Shown here: positions 16,157 to 25,049 of the stretch, in pieces
Numbering within the stretch: position 1 is the stretch's first letter
Layout of the letters: every line of letters begins with the position of its first letter
Assembly (NCBI RefSeq): GCF_042693015.1
Contig: NZ_CP170544.1
Span: forward strand, 1,798,001-1,862,000
Reading direction: 5' to 3'
DNA length: 64,000 nucleotides
Origin: Sphingomonas_E sp042693015
GTDB lineage: Bacteria; Pseudomonadota; Alphaproteobacteria; Sphingomonadales; Sphingomonadaceae
Program-made: the position numbers and the translations under genes
The notes under the pieces: generated by a model
The model's input: only the letters and a program-made list of their open reading frames with translations
Told to the model about the DNA's origin: nothing
Database searches by the model: none

Positions 16157-17247
16157 CGACGGACCTTTCCATCGCGGAACTTGCGGACATCCAGGCGATC
16201 CGCAACCGGCTCGCCCAGCATAGCCGCGGCATCGATCGCGCCGATTTCGGCCTGCTCGCCGATTGCTATGTCGAGGACGGCACGGTCGATTACGGCTTCT
16301 TCGCCGGGTCCGCGCACCAGTTCGCCGCGATCATCGCCGATGCCCAGCGCGGCCAGCCCGTGACGCTCCACCGCACCTCGCAGATGTGGGTCAGGCTGGA
16401 TGGCGACCGGGCAATTTCCGAAAGCTATATCCTCGCTTATGCCCAGTCACCGGAAGCGGACGGCACCGTCCATCAGCGGCTGATCTGCGGCCGCTATCTC
16501 GACCGGCACGAGCGGCGTGATGGCGTGTGGCGCATGGCCCATCGCCATTATCTGCTCGATACCAACGTCAACTGGCCCGGCGCATGGGCGATCGCACCGC
16601 TGGCGCCGCTTGCCCTTCATCTGCCCGCCGGCGGCCAGGGTTCCGCCGATCCCGGCCTCGCGCTGCTCGCGCTCGGCCGCGCCATCAATGCCAAGTTTAC
16701 AGTAGGAGAAAGTGGGATGCGCACCGATCCCCCGGATGCGGCCACCGTCGAGGCCGTGCTTGCCCGACAACAGATTGCGGACCTGACCATGGCCTATTGC
16801 CGCGGTGTCGACCGCGCCGACGAGGCCCTGCTCAAGACGCTGTTCCATGAAGACAGCACGATCGTATCGGGCACCTTCAACGGTTCGGGCCAATTGTTCG
16901 CGACCGAGATCTGTAAGATCGTCCGCGCCGTGTTCGACCAGACCTTCCACAGCATCGCCAACCAGTGGGTTGAGGTGACGGGGGACGGCGCGGTCGGCGA
17001 GACCTACGTCATCGCTGTCGCGACCATGACGGAGGAGGACAATGCAAAGTCCGAAATCCTGACCGGCGGCCGCTATGTCGATCGGTTCGAGAAACGCGAC
17101 GGCGCCTGGCGCTTTGCCGAACGCACCTTCGTCATCGACTGGAGCATCAAGCAGCCGTCGAGCCGGATGATCGGGCAAGGCATGTATGAGCCGCTGGAGA
17201 ACGGGACGTTCGGCCCCGACGACCCCGTCTACAGACTCTGGCACTGA
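16153..17247 (+). CDS. Tandem SnoaL/NTF2-fold protein (apparent two-gene fusion)
   Basis: This is a 364-residue protein with two SnoaL-like domains, about residues 1-150 and 195-345. Each begins with a helix such as IADLTMAYCRGVDRADEALL and ends with GGRYVDRFEKRDGAWRFAER or its equivalent. Such folds serve as polyketide cyclases, dehydratases or Rieske beta subunits. The start overlaps the Rieske stop (ATGA). At the junction an AGGAG (16704-16708) stands 8 bases before an in-frame ATG (16717), exactly like a normal gene start. The second domain may therefore also be made separately, or a small indel may have joined two genes. Confidence 0.82.
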   Translation: MTTDLSIAELADIQAIRNRLAQHSRGIDRADFGLLADCYVEDGTVDYGFFAGSAHQFAAIIADAQRGQPVTLHRTSQMWVRLDGDRAISESYILAYAQSPEADGTVHQRLICGRYLDRHERRDGVWRMAHRHYLLDTNVNWPGAWAIAPLAPLALHLPAGGQGSADPGLALLALGRAINAKFTVGESGMRTDPPDAATVEAVLARQQIADLTMAYCRGVDRADEALLKTLFHEDSTIVSGTFNGSGQLFATEICKIVRAVFDQTFHSIANQWVEVTGDGAVGETYVIAVATMTEEDNAKSEILTGGRYVDRFEKRDGAWRFAERTFVIDWSIKQPSSRMIGQGMYEPLENGTFGPDDPVYRLWH

Positions 17248-17267
17248 AACGATAAAGGGAGAGAGTG

Positions 17268-17810
17268 ATGGCGTTCGACCTTGAGCGGGAGGTGCGTGAT
17301 CTGGCGGCGCGGCGCGACATCCAGAAGGCGATATTCGCTTATATGCGGGGGCAGGACCGGCTCGACTGGCAGTTGCAGCGCACCGCCTTCCACGACGGCG
17401 CGGACGTCGACTGCGGCCTGCTGCGCGGCAGCCCCGAGGACTATACCGATTTCGCGCAGGGCTTCCTCGCCAATCTGGTCGGCAGCCAGCACCTCGTCGG
17501 CCAGGTCGATCTCGACGTCGATGCCGAGGCCGGCCGCGGCACGGGCGAGGTCTATTTCATCGCCTGGCACCGGCAGGTGACGGACGGCCGCGATGAAGAC
17601 CTGCTGATGGCCGGCCGTTATGTCGACGAATATGAATGCCGCGGCGGCCGCTGGGCGATCTCGCGCCGCCGCGAACTCATTGATTGGGCGCGGACCGATC
17701 CGGCAACAGATGACATTCTCCATCAAATGAAGGAGATTCATCTTTCCGGTCGCAAGGGCGCGGATTTCAGCCAGACGCGCGATTGGGCGTCGGGCACTTC
17801 GGGACGTTAA
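17268..17810 (+). CDS. SnoaL-like/NTF2-fold protein
   Basis: This 180-residue single-domain SnoaL-like protein is the third such domain in this operon. It opens with LAARRDIQKAIFAYMRGQDR and has the typical closing strand pair LMAGRYVDEYECRGGRWAIS. ATG 17268 follows GGGAGAGAG. Possible roles are a small cyclase, dehydratase or isomerase in the same pathway, or an oxygenase beta-like partner. No catalytic assignment can be made from sequence alone. Confidence 0.8.
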   Translation: MAFDLEREVRDLAARRDIQKAIFAYMRGQDRLDWQLQRTAFHDGADVDCGLLRGSPEDYTDFAQGFLANLVGSQHLVGQVDLDVDAEAGRGTGEVYFIAWHRQVTDGRDEDLLMAGRYVDEYECRGGRWAISRRRELIDWARTDPATDDILHQMKEIHLSGRKGADFSQTRDWASGTSGR

Positions 17811-17818
17811 GGGGGACC

Positions 17819-18829
17819 ATGACACTCAACCGCCGCTTCACCCTCGTCGCCAGGCCCGATGGCCTGCCCAAGCCCAGCGATTTCGCGCTGGTGGATGAGC
17901 CTGTGCCGGAACTTGCCGACGGCCAATTCCTCGTCCGCAATCATTATGTCTCGCTCGACCCCGCGATCCGTGGCTGGCTCGACGACGCGCCGAGCTATCT
18001 GCCGCCGATCGAACTCGGCGATGCGGTGCGCGTCTCGACGGTCGGGCAGGTGGAAGCCAGCAAGGCCGGCAGCATCAAGGCCGGCGACTGGGTGATGGGC
18101 CTCAACAAGCTGGAACATTACTCCGTCGCGGCCGAGGGCGGCTTCACCTACCCGATCGATGCCAATGCGGTGCCCAGCGTCACCAACTATCTGTCGGTGA
18201 TGGGGGCCGTCGGCCTCACCGCCTTTTTCGGTGTCAACGACGTGCTGAAGCCCAAAGCGGGCGAAACCTTCCTGATCAGCGGCGCGGCGGGTGCGGTGGG
18301 ATCGATCGCCGGGCAGCTCGGCAAGCTCGCCGGGGCGCGCGTCGTCGGCATCGCCGGCGGCCCGGAGAAATGCGCGCGGCTGCTCAATGATTATGGCTTC
18401 GACGCCGCGGTCGACTATCGCGGCAAGACGGTCGACCAGCTTTCGGCCGCGATAGGCGAGGCGGCGCCCAACGGCGTGGACATGGTGTTCGAGAATGTCG
18501 GCGGCACGGTGCTCGACGCCACCCTGCTCCACCTGAATCGCGAGGCGCGGGTCGGGCTCTGCGGCCTGATTTCCGAATATAATAGCGAGCATTATGGCAC
18601 GCGGAACCTGTGGCAGCTCATCGTCAAATCGGCGCGCATTCAGGGATTCCTCGTCAGCGACTATCTCCACCGCTTCCCCGAAGGCGGTGCGGCGATGGCC
18701 AAGCTGGTGGCTGAGGGCAAACTGCGCTTCGACGAGCATATCGAGGAAGGGATCGACAATGCGCTCCCCACCTTCCTCAAGCTGTTCGAGGGCAAGAATG
18801 AGGGCAAGCTGATCCTCAAGCTGGTGTGA
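17819..18829 (+). CDS. NADP-dependent enone reductase, PTGR/leukotriene B4 dehydrogenase type
   Basis: This is a 336-residue medium-chain reductase of the zinc-independent PTGR family, which reduces the double bond of enones with NADPH. Features are the N-terminal NHYVSLDPAIRGWLDD, the nucleotide-binding FLISGAAGAVGSIAGQL, and the closing FLKLFEGKNEGKLILKL typical of the family. There are no zinc-binding Cys clusters. ATG 17819 follows AAGGGGG and sits just after the SnoaL stop. It likely works on a catabolic intermediate made by the preceding oxygenase operon. Confidence 0.88.
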   Translation: MTLNRRFTLVARPDGLPKPSDFALVDEPVPELADGQFLVRNHYVSLDPAIRGWLDDAPSYLPPIELGDAVRVSTVGQVEASKAGSIKAGDWVMGLNKLEHYSVAAEGGFTYPIDANAVPSVTNYLSVMGAVGLTAFFGVNDVLKPKAGETFLISGAAGAVGSIAGQLGKLAGARVVGIAGGPEKCARLLNDYGFDAAVDYRGKTVDQLSAAIGEAAPNGVDMVFENVGGTVLDATLLHLNREARVGLCGLISEYNSEHYGTRNLWQLIVKSARIQGFLVSDYLHRFPEGGAAMAKLVAEGKLRFDEHIEEGIDNALPTFLKLFEGKNEGKLILKLV

Positions 18830-18833
18830 CGCG

Positions 18834-19556
18834 ATGAAGGGGCTTTCCGGCCGCGTGGCGGTCATCACCGGCGCATCCTCGGGCATCGGCGCCGCCATCG
18901 CGCGGCGGCTGGAGGAGAATAATGTCCGCATCGTCGCGGTCGATCGCAACCCGGCCGGGCTGACGGGCGCCGCGACGCTCGCCATCGACGTTTCGGCGTC
19001 CGACGCCCCTGCCCGCATCGCTGCGCTGGCGGAGGAAGCCGGCGGCTGCGACATCCTCGTCAACGCTGCGGGCATCAGCGCCTTCGGCCTGTTTGATGAC
19101 GAGCAAAGCACGTTGTGGGACGATACGCTGCGCATCAATGTCGATGCCGTCGCCCGCATCACCCGCGCGCTGCTGCCGCAACTGCGCGCGTCGGATCAGG
19201 GGCGGATCATCATGATCGGCTCAACCTGCTCGCAATTCGCATCCGCCGGGCTCTCCGCCTACGTTGTCTCCAAGCACGCGATCCTCGGCCTCACCCGCGC
19301 ACTGGCGGCGGAACTCGGCAAGGACGGCATCACGGTGAACTGCATCCAGCCCGGCGCGATTCTGACGGGCATCACCGGCCCGGTGTTCGAACAGGACCCG
19401 TCCTATCGCACTTATTGGGAGAACAAGGCCTCGCTCGGTCGCGTCGGCACGCCAGAGGATGTGGCTCCACTGGCTGCCTTCCTGGCGAGCGAGGAAGCGC
19501 GCTTCATCACCGGCCACGGCATCTATGCCGATGGCGGAGCGATGCAGCAGAACTAG
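18834..19556 (+). CDS. Short-chain dehydrogenase/reductase
   Basis: This is a 240-residue classical SDR. The cofactor site is VITGASSGIGAAIARRL, the NAG-type motif is LVNAAGIS, the catalytic triad is Ser in MIGSTCSQ with Tyr and Lys in AYVVSKHA, and it ends with GHGIYADGGAMQQN. Asp at the end of the second strand (VAVDRN) suggests NAD preference. It is four bases after the reductase stop and closes the plus-strand operon. It probably oxidises a hydroxyl group formed upstream in the pathway. Confidence 0.9.
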   Translation: MKGLSGRVAVITGASSGIGAAIARRLEENNVRIVAVDRNPAGLTGAATLAIDVSASDAPARIAALAEEAGGCDILVNAAGISAFGLFDDEQSTLWDDTLRINVDAVARITRALLPQLRASDQGRIIMIGSTCSQFASAGLSAYVVSKHAILGLTRALAAELGKDGITVNCIQPGAILTGITGPVFEQDPSYRTYWENKASLGRVGTPEDVAPLAAFLASEEARFITGHGIYADGGAMQQN

Positions 19557-19572
19557 CCTCAACCCACAAAGC

Positions 19573-19669
19573 TCGTCATTCCCGCGAAGGCGGGAATCCA
19601 TAAACGCAACGGTGGCGATGGAAGCGCAGCCTCAGAGAATATGGATTCCCGCCTTCGCGGGAATGACGA
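19573..19669. repeat. Dispersed intergenic palindrome, copy 2 (perfect arms)
   Basis: Two perfectly complementary 29-base arms, 19573-19601 and 19641-19669, enclose a 39-base spacer. Each arm carries the core CCCGCGAAGGCGGG, itself a palindrome. It lies between convergent genes and could act as a bidirectional transcription stop. Confidence 0.9.
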
Positions 19670-19685
19670 AGATGTGGCGTTACGG

Positions 19686-20153
19686 CTACCCCGTAAACCG
19701 GTCCCCATGCGCTTCGGCCATGCCGGCAAGCGGCATCTGTGCGGCCTCGACGAAGCGGGTGATCTTCCAGTCGTCGCCCACCCGGACATAGTCGATCTCG
19801 AGATTGGCGTGGACGGTCACGTCGGCGCCGGCATGCGAACGGCCGAGGCCGATCACATAGGCCAGGCCGGTCGCCGTATCGCGCTCCTGCCGGGACAGGC
19901 GGAAGTTGCTGATGAAGTGGGCGTGGTGGGCCATGTCCTTGAACACGGCAGCGAAGAAGGGGCCGATCGCGCCATGCCCTTGCATCAGCGGGAGGCCGAG
20001 ACCGCTCAGGTCGAACTCCGCGTCCGGCGTGAAGGAAGCGAGCAGATCGTCCACGTCCGACAGCCGATCGCAGGCGACATAATAAGCCAGCAGACGCTCG
20101 TACATCGCCTGCCGGTCCTCGATGCGGCGGATGCGTTCTTCGAGATCGCTCAT
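19686..20153 (-). CDS. SnoaL-like/NTF2-fold protein
   Basis: This is a 155-residue SnoaL-like protein. The N-terminal helix IEDRQAMYERLLAYYVACDR, then LLASFTPDAEF and the strand end VGDDWKITRFVE are typical. It is the last gene of the minus-strand operon, overlapping the TIM-barrel gene before it by 4 bases. It may perform a dehydration or isomerisation step in that pathway; the role is unproven. Confidence 0.8.
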   Translation of the reverse strand: MSDLEERIRRIEDRQAMYERLLAYYVACDRLSDVDDLLASFTPDAEFDLSGLGLPLMQGHGAIGPFFAAVFKDMAHHAHFISNFRLSRQERDTATGLAYVIGLGRSHAGADVTVHANLEIDYVRVGDDWKITRFVEAAQMPLAGMAEAHGDRFTG

Positions 20154-21007
20154 TGCGGAACTCCAAGCATCGCCAGCGTCGCCCGGCCGGATCGGATCGC
20201 GGCCTCCTCGACCGGCATGGTCCGCCAGGCATCGGAGAGCACTTCGACGCCGTAGAGTCCGTCATAGCCAGAGCGATCGAGCGCTTCGAAGAAGGCGGCC
20301 AGCGGAAATTCGCCCTCCCCCGGCGCCACACGCGCGTCGATGGTTTCCTGGAGATAATTGCCGCTCGCCTCCAGCGGGCCATCGTCCAACTCGACATGGT
20401 TGACCATACCGGGCGGCAACGCGGCGATCCCCTCCATGGTGATGCGCCCGCGCACTACATGCCAGATGTCGAGCAGCAGCCCGCCATTGGCGCGCCCTGC
20501 CCCTTCCACCACCGCGCGCCCCGCTTGCAGGTCGCAGAGGTTGGAGGTGGGAAAGAGCTCGATGGTGATCGCGGTGCCGGCGTCGGCCGCCTGATCGCAC
20601 AATTTCGCGAACTCGCCGACCAGATGCTCCATCGGCCAGCTCCGCCCGGCCATGTCGCCGCCCACCTTGATGTGGCGCGCACCGATTGCTTCGGCAGCCG
20701 CCAGCAGCGCATCGCGGTCCCGATCTGAAACGGCACGCACGTCCCCGGTGTCGAACCAGCCGAGCAGCACCTCCAACTCGCGATGGACGAGGCCATGGTC
20801 GTCGAGGATCGCGTTCACCTCCGCCGCGCCGTGGCGTTCGAGCAGATACACGATGTCCTGCGATCCGAAGCCGAGGCCGCGATAGCCACCCGCCGCCGCC
20901 GCGCGTGCGCGATCGACCAGCGGATGCGGGCTCACCGTCACCGGATCGAACGGACCGACATTGCCGGCGAGCGTGAAATAGGTGGCGACGATCTCCCTGG
21001 CGGCCAT
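20150..21007 (-). CDS. Sugar phosphate isomerase/epimerase-like TIM-barrel protein
   Basis: This 285-residue protein belongs to the xylose-isomerase-like TIM-barrel (AP endonuclease 2) family. Metal-site candidates are the Glu of ITIELFPTSN, the Asp-x-x-His of LLDIWHV, VELDD, and the Glu of LYGVEVLSD near the end. Members isomerise or epimerise sugars and cyclitols or cleave rings. ATG 21007 overlaps the stop of the GMC oxidoreductase. A dehydrogenase followed by such an isomerase is common in inositol- or sugar-like catabolism, but the surroundings here are acyl-CoA enzymes. Confidence 0.8.
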   Translation of the reverse strand: MAAREIVATYFTLAGNVGPFDPVTVSPHPLVDRARAAAAGGYRGLGFGSQDIVYLLERHGAAEVNAILDDHGLVHRELEVLLGWFDTGDVRAVSDRDRDALLAAAEAIGARHIKVGGDMAGRSWPMEHLVGEFAKLCDQAADAGTAITIELFPTSNLCDLQAGRAVVEGAGRANGGLLLDIWHVVRGRITMEGIAALPPGMVNHVELDDGPLEASGNYLQETIDARVAPGEGEFPLAAFFEALDRSGYDGLYGVEVLSDAWRTMPVEEAAIRSGRATLAMLGVPQ

Positions 21008-22611
21008 CACGCTCTCCGGTCTTCGAGGATCATGTCCGCGGCGCGCCAGGCGAGCGCCATCGCGGGCGCGTTGGTATTGCCCGTCACCGGCCCCGGCATC
21101 ACCGAGCAATCGACAACGCGCAACCCCTCGACGCCGCGCACCCGCAACCGCGGATCGACCACCGATCCCTCATCCGCGCCCATCCGGCAGGTGCCGGTGC
21201 CGTGGAGGCCGCTGGTCGAAAGCGTGCGGAAACTTTCGAGCAGATCCTCGTCGCTCTGGATATGATCGCCGGGCAGCAGTTCGGCGGCGATCTCCCCGGC
21301 CAGCGCGGGCTGCGCCATGTAGCGGCGCATGTAGCGGATCGTCGCGACCGCCGCCTGCTGATCTTCAGGCGTCGAAAGCCAGTTGGGCGCGATCGCCGGG
21401 CCGGCGCCGCCGCCACGGATATGCACCGATCCTTCGCTGGTGAGCCGGAGAAGCTGGCCGTAGATCGAGATGCCCGGCTTGCGATCGATATTGTTGAGCG
21501 GCACCGGATGATTGTCGTCGGTAAGCGCGAAGGTGTAGCCGCCGAGATAAAGCTGCAGATCGGGTCGCCCATCGGGATGCGCGACATTGAGGAAGGCGCC
21601 CACCTCAAACGGCCCGGTCGCCAGCGCGCCGCCCCGTGTCAGCCCGTAGCGCAGCACCGATCCGACAAGGCCGAGCCCGAAGAAGCTGCGGTTGATGCCG
21701 TCCTGATGCTTCAGCCGGTGCGGCATCGCGTAGGAAAGATGCTCGCGCATCCGGTTGCCGACATCGGGGCTGTGCGCGACGGTCTCGACGCCGGCGGCCT
21801 GCAGCACCGCGCCATCGCCCACCCCGGAACGCTCCAGCATCAACGGGCTCTCCATCGTCCCGCCGCAGACGATCACTTCGCCCGCGCAGGCGATCTCGGA
21901 GGCCCCCGCGCCGGCCAGTGTGACGCCGACCGCCCTGCCGTTGGAAAAGCGGACACGATCGACCGTCCGGCCGGTGATGACCGAAAGATTGGGCCGCGAC
22001 CGCGCCGGCCGCAAAAAGGCCTGCGCCGCCCCATCACGCCGGCCATGGCGGATATTGTGGCTGTAATAGCCGACGCGCCCGCCGGTGATGCTGTTGAGAT
22101 CATCTGTCTCCGAAAGGCCGGCCTCGACGCCGGCGGCGATCATCTTGTGGGTGAGCGGATAGCGGAAGGTGCCCGGTTCGACATGCACCGGCCCGCCAGC
22201 GCCGCGGGTTACGCTCGCCCCCAGCCCATGATCCTCGATCGCGCGGAAGGCCGCGCTCATCGCCTCGCCGCTCCAGCCGGGCGTGTCCCACGCGTCATAA
22301 TCGGCCGGTTCGCCCCGGCTCCAGATCATGCCATTGATCGAGGATGAGCCACCGAGGCCGCGCCCGCGGATCCACACCTCATGGCCCGCCTCACCGGGAT
22401 GTCGCCCCTGCTCGACCTGATAGGCCCAGATGTGCTCGGGGTTCACCACCAGCTTGGCGACGCCCTTGGGGATATGAATCCAGGGGCTGCGATCCTCACC
22501 GCCCGCTTCGATCAGCAGAACGCGGATCGCCGGATCGCGCGAAAGCTTTTCCGCAAGCACGCAGCCCGCGGAACCCGCGCCGACGATGACATAATCGAAC
22601 TCACCGCCCAC
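21007..22611 (-). CDS. GMC-family FAD-dependent oxidoreductase (alcohol/choline dehydrogenase type)
   Basis: This 534-residue flavoprotein oxidises an alcohol to an aldehyde or ketone. The FAD-binding start is FDYVIVGAGSAGCVLAEKLS and the GMC signature region shows GLGGSSSINGMIW. The C-terminal active-site region has GLHGTGTCRMG (catalytic His) and NTNAPAMALAWRAADMIL. It begins with GTG at 22611, supported by GGGAGAG. It follows the acyl-CoA dehydrogenase gene and overlaps the TIM-barrel gene. The true substrate is unknown. Confidence 0.9.
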   Translation of the reverse strand: MGGEFDYVIVGAGSAGCVLAEKLSRDPAIRVLLIEAGGEDRSPWIHIPKGVAKLVVNPEHIWAYQVEQGRHPGEAGHEVWIRGRGLGGSSSINGMIWSRGEPADYDAWDTPGWSGEAMSAAFRAIEDHGLGASVTRGAGGPVHVEPGTFRYPLTHKMIAAGVEAGLSETDDLNSITGGRVGYYSHNIRHGRRDGAAQAFLRPARSRPNLSVITGRTVDRVRFSNGRAVGVTLAGAGASEIACAGEVIVCGGTMESPLMLERSGVGDGAVLQAAGVETVAHSPDVGNRMREHLSYAMPHRLKHQDGINRSFFGLGLVGSVLRYGLTRGGALATGPFEVGAFLNVAHPDGRPDLQLYLGGYTFALTDDNHPVPLNNIDRKPGISIYGQLLRLTSEGSVHIRGGGAGPAIAPNWLSTPEDQQAAVATIRYMRRYMAQPALAGEIAAELLPGDHIQSDEDLLESFRTLSTSGLHGTGTCRMGADEGSVVDPRLRVRGVEGLRVVDCSVMPGPVTGNTNAPAMALAWRAADMILEDRRA

Positions 22612-22688
22612 GCGTCTCTCCCATATGGTTTTGGCGAGCTTCGCGGGCGAGCGGGGATTAGCCTACTGTCACTTGCGCTAGAGGCGGA

Positions 22689-23876
22689 TCATCCCCGGTT
22701 CGACCGCTTGATCTTCTTCGCGAGGCTCCATTTGTGAACCTCGGTCGGCCCGTCATAGATGCGGAAGGCGCGGACCTCGCGGAAGATCTGTTCGACGATG
22801 GTGTCGCCTGAGACGCCGGTGCCGCCCATCACCTGCACACAGCGATCGGCGATGCGGAACAGCGCTTCCGACACCGCAACCTTCGCCATGCTGCTTTCGG
22901 TCGTGCCGAGTTCGCCGCGGTCGAGCACGTCGGCCACCCAGTCGATCATCAGTTCGCATTGGCGGATGTCGATGAGGTTGTCGGCCAACGGGAAGCCGAC
23001 GCCCTCATGGTCGATCAGCGGCTTGCCGAAGGCGTGGCGGCGGCAGGCATAATCGACCGCGATCTCGTGCGCGCGGATGCAACCGCCCAGCCAGCGCATG
23101 CAGTGCGTCAGCCGCGCCGGGCTGAGGCGTACCTGCGCATATTCGAAACCCTTATGCAGTTCGCCGAGCACGTCCTTCTCGGGCACGCGCAGGCCATCGA
23201 TCATGACGATGGCGTGGCCGCCAGGCATCGAGCTGTCGATCGTCTCCAGCACGCGCTCGATGCGGATCGCGGGGTTAGGCAGATCGACCAGGAACATGGT
23301 CGCCGCCATCTTCTCGGTGCTGCCGCTATTGGCCATGACGATGCCGACCTTCGCACCCTCCGCGCCGGTGATGAACGCCTTGCGTCCGGTGATCACCCAC
23401 TCGCCGCCCTGCTTCACCGCGCGGGTCTGCATCATCGACGGGTCGGCACCCGCTCCACCCTCGTCCGCCGGCTCGGTCATGAAGAAGGCGGAGCGCGCGC
23501 GACCTTCGACCACCGGCTTCAGGAAGCGTTCCTTCTGCTCGTCGCTGCCCACCTTGCCGATCAGGTACATATTGCCCTCGTCCGGGGCCATGGTGTTGAG
23601 CGCGACAGGCCCGAGCGGCGACAGGCCGGATTTCTTGAGCACGATCGCGGTTTCGCGATGGGTGAGGTGGCCGCCCCCTTCCAGGATATGCGGGGTGAGC
23701 AGCCCCGCCGCCTTCGCCTTCACGCGCATCTCGACGAGGAGATCCTCGCTCGGGCCGTGCGCGCCGGCACGCGGATCGCGCTCATACGGCACGACCACTT
23801 CGCGGACGAAGCGTTCGACATCCGCCGCGATCTTTGCGGAGCGTTCGGTTGGGGCGGGATGGTCGGCAATCACCAT
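22689..23876 (-). CDS. Acyl-CoA dehydrogenase, ACAD10/11-like
   Basis: This is a 395-residue FAD enzyme of the acyl-CoA dehydrogenase family. Features are FFMTEPADEGGAGADPSMMQ, the FAD loop WVITGRKAFITGAEG, and the late QVMGGTGVSGDTIVEQIFRE with RAFRIYDGPTEVHKWSLAKK. This ending resembles the dehydrogenase half of ACAD10/11. The gene starts 3 bases after the phosphotransferase stop, so the two proteins are made together. In Pseudomonas LvaA and LvaC, and in ACAD11, such a pair processes 4-hydroxyacyl-CoA through a phosphorylated intermediate. That role here is inference. Confidence 0.88.
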   Translation of the reverse strand: MVIADHPAPTERSAKIAADVERFVREVVVPYERDPRAGAHGPSEDLLVEMRVKAKAAGLLTPHILEGGGHLTHRETAIVLKKSGLSPLGPVALNTMAPDEGNMYLIGKVGSDEQKERFLKPVVEGRARSAFFMTEPADEGGAGADPSMMQTRAVKQGGEWVITGRKAFITGAEGAKVGIVMANSGSTEKMAATMFLVDLPNPAIRIERVLETIDSSMPGGHAIVMIDGLRVPEKDVLGELHKGFEYAQVRLSPARLTHCMRWLGGCIRAHEIAVDYACRRHAFGKPLIDHEGVGFPLADNLIDIRQCELMIDWVADVLDRGELGTTESSMAKVAVSEALFRIADRCVQVMGGTGVSGDTIVEQIFREVRAFRIYDGPTEVHKWSLAKKIKRSNRG

Positions 23877-23879
23877 GGA

Positions 23880-24944
23880 TCAATCCTTTCGTTCGGCCAT
23901 GGCGCGCGCCAGCGCCGCCAGTTCGGGCAGGGTTTCGACAAGCGTGGCGGCATCGGGCGACGCCGCCGTGCCGCGCACCATCCGGCCCTTGATGCCGTGG
24001 ATGATGGCGGCGAAGCGGAACATGTTGAAGGCAAGATAGAAGCTGAGATCGGCGATCCCGTCGCGCCCCGTCCGCCGGCGATAGGCAGCGACATAGTCCG
24101 CCTCCGCCGGGATGCCCAGCGTGGCCAGGTCCGCCCCCTTGAACCCACCGATGATGTGCGGCGGCAGGTGATACATCATCAGATGATAGGTGAAATCGGC
24201 AAGCGGGTGGCCAAGCGTCGACAGCTCCCAATCGAGCACCGCCAGGATGCGCGGCTCGGTGGCGTGCCAGATCATATTGTCGGCGCGGAAATCGCCATGG
24301 ACGATCCTTGTCTCGTCACCAGGCGGGATATTGGCCGGCAGCCATTCGGCGAGCATGTCCATGTCATCGAGCCGGCCGGCGGCCTCGTCCTCGCGATATT
24401 GGCGGCTCCAGCGGCCGATCTGCCGTTCGAAATAATTGCCGGCCTTGCCATAGTCGCCAAGGCCGATGCCCGCCGGATCGAAGCCGTGAAGCTGGGCGAT
24501 CGTCGCGTTCATCGCGTCGAAATAGGCCGGGCGGTCGGCCACCGACAGGCCCGGCAGCGTGGAATCCCAGAAGATCCGGCCTTCCACCAATTCCATCACA
24601 TAGAATGGGGTGCCGATGACGCCCTCATCCTCGCACAGCGCAAAGGCGCGGGCGACGGGGAAGCCGGCATCGCCCAGCGCGCGGATCACGCGATATTCGC
24701 GCTCCACCGCATGCGCGCCCTTCAGCAGCGCGCCCGGCGGCTTGCGGCGCAGCACATAGCCGCGGCCGGCGGTCAGGATCTTGTAGGTCGGGTTGGATTG
24801 CCCGCCCTTGAACTGCTCGATCGCGATCGGCCCGGCAAAGCCCGGCACATGGCCCTGCATCCACACTTCCAGCCGGTCCGCGTCGAACCCCTGGCCCGCG
24901 CGCACCGGGCCGGATCCGCCAAATCGCTGCTGCCGGTCTTCCAT
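23880..24944 (-). CDS. APH-type phosphotransferase (LvaA/ACAD11 kinase-like)
   Basis: This is a 354-residue member of the aminoglycoside phosphotransferase/choline kinase fold. The nucleotide-binding Lys is in YVLRRKPPG, the catalytic loop is IVHGDFRADNMIWH and the metal-binding Asp lies in ILAVLDWELSTLGHPLAD. Adjacent acyl-CoA dehydrogenase and family resemblance point to phosphorylation of a hydroxyacyl-CoA rather than antibiotic resistance. ATG 24944 is the sensible start; the frame stays open far upstream into the divergent SDR gene. Expression is divergent from the SDR at 25050. Confidence 0.87.
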   Translation of the reverse strand: MEDRQQRFGGSGPVRAGQGFDADRLEVWMQGHVPGFAGPIAIEQFKGGQSNPTYKILTAGRGYVLRRKPPGALLKGAHAVEREYRVIRALGDAGFPVARAFALCEDEGVIGTPFYVMELVEGRIFWDSTLPGLSVADRPAYFDAMNATIAQLHGFDPAGIGLGDYGKAGNYFERQIGRWSRQYREDEAAGRLDDMDMLAEWLPANIPPGDETRIVHGDFRADNMIWHATEPRILAVLDWELSTLGHPLADFTYHLMMYHLPPHIIGGFKGADLATLGIPAEADYVAAYRRRTGRDGIADLSFYLAFNMFRFAAIIHGIKGRMVRGTAASPDAATLVETLPELAALARAMAERKD

Positions 24945-25049
24945 TGTCCATCCTGCCCTTCGCGGGCCGCTATGCCGTGTCCGTCGCCAAACCCCGCCTA
25001 TTTCTTGTGACAGGTGGAGCCGCTTTCGCACGCGCGCACATTCGCACGC

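Noticed and set aside
23880..24944. Phosphotransferase read as an antibiotic-resistance gene
   Set aside because: The APH fold is broad. Coupling to an acyl-CoA dehydrogenase and the family pattern favour a metabolic hydroxyacyl-CoA kinase.
22959..25010. 683-codon open frame on the plus strand opposite the acyl-CoA dehydrogenase and phosphotransferase genes
   Set aside because: It is antisense to two genes with clear family motifs. Its composition (many His, Arg and Asp) is that of a high-GC shadow frame.
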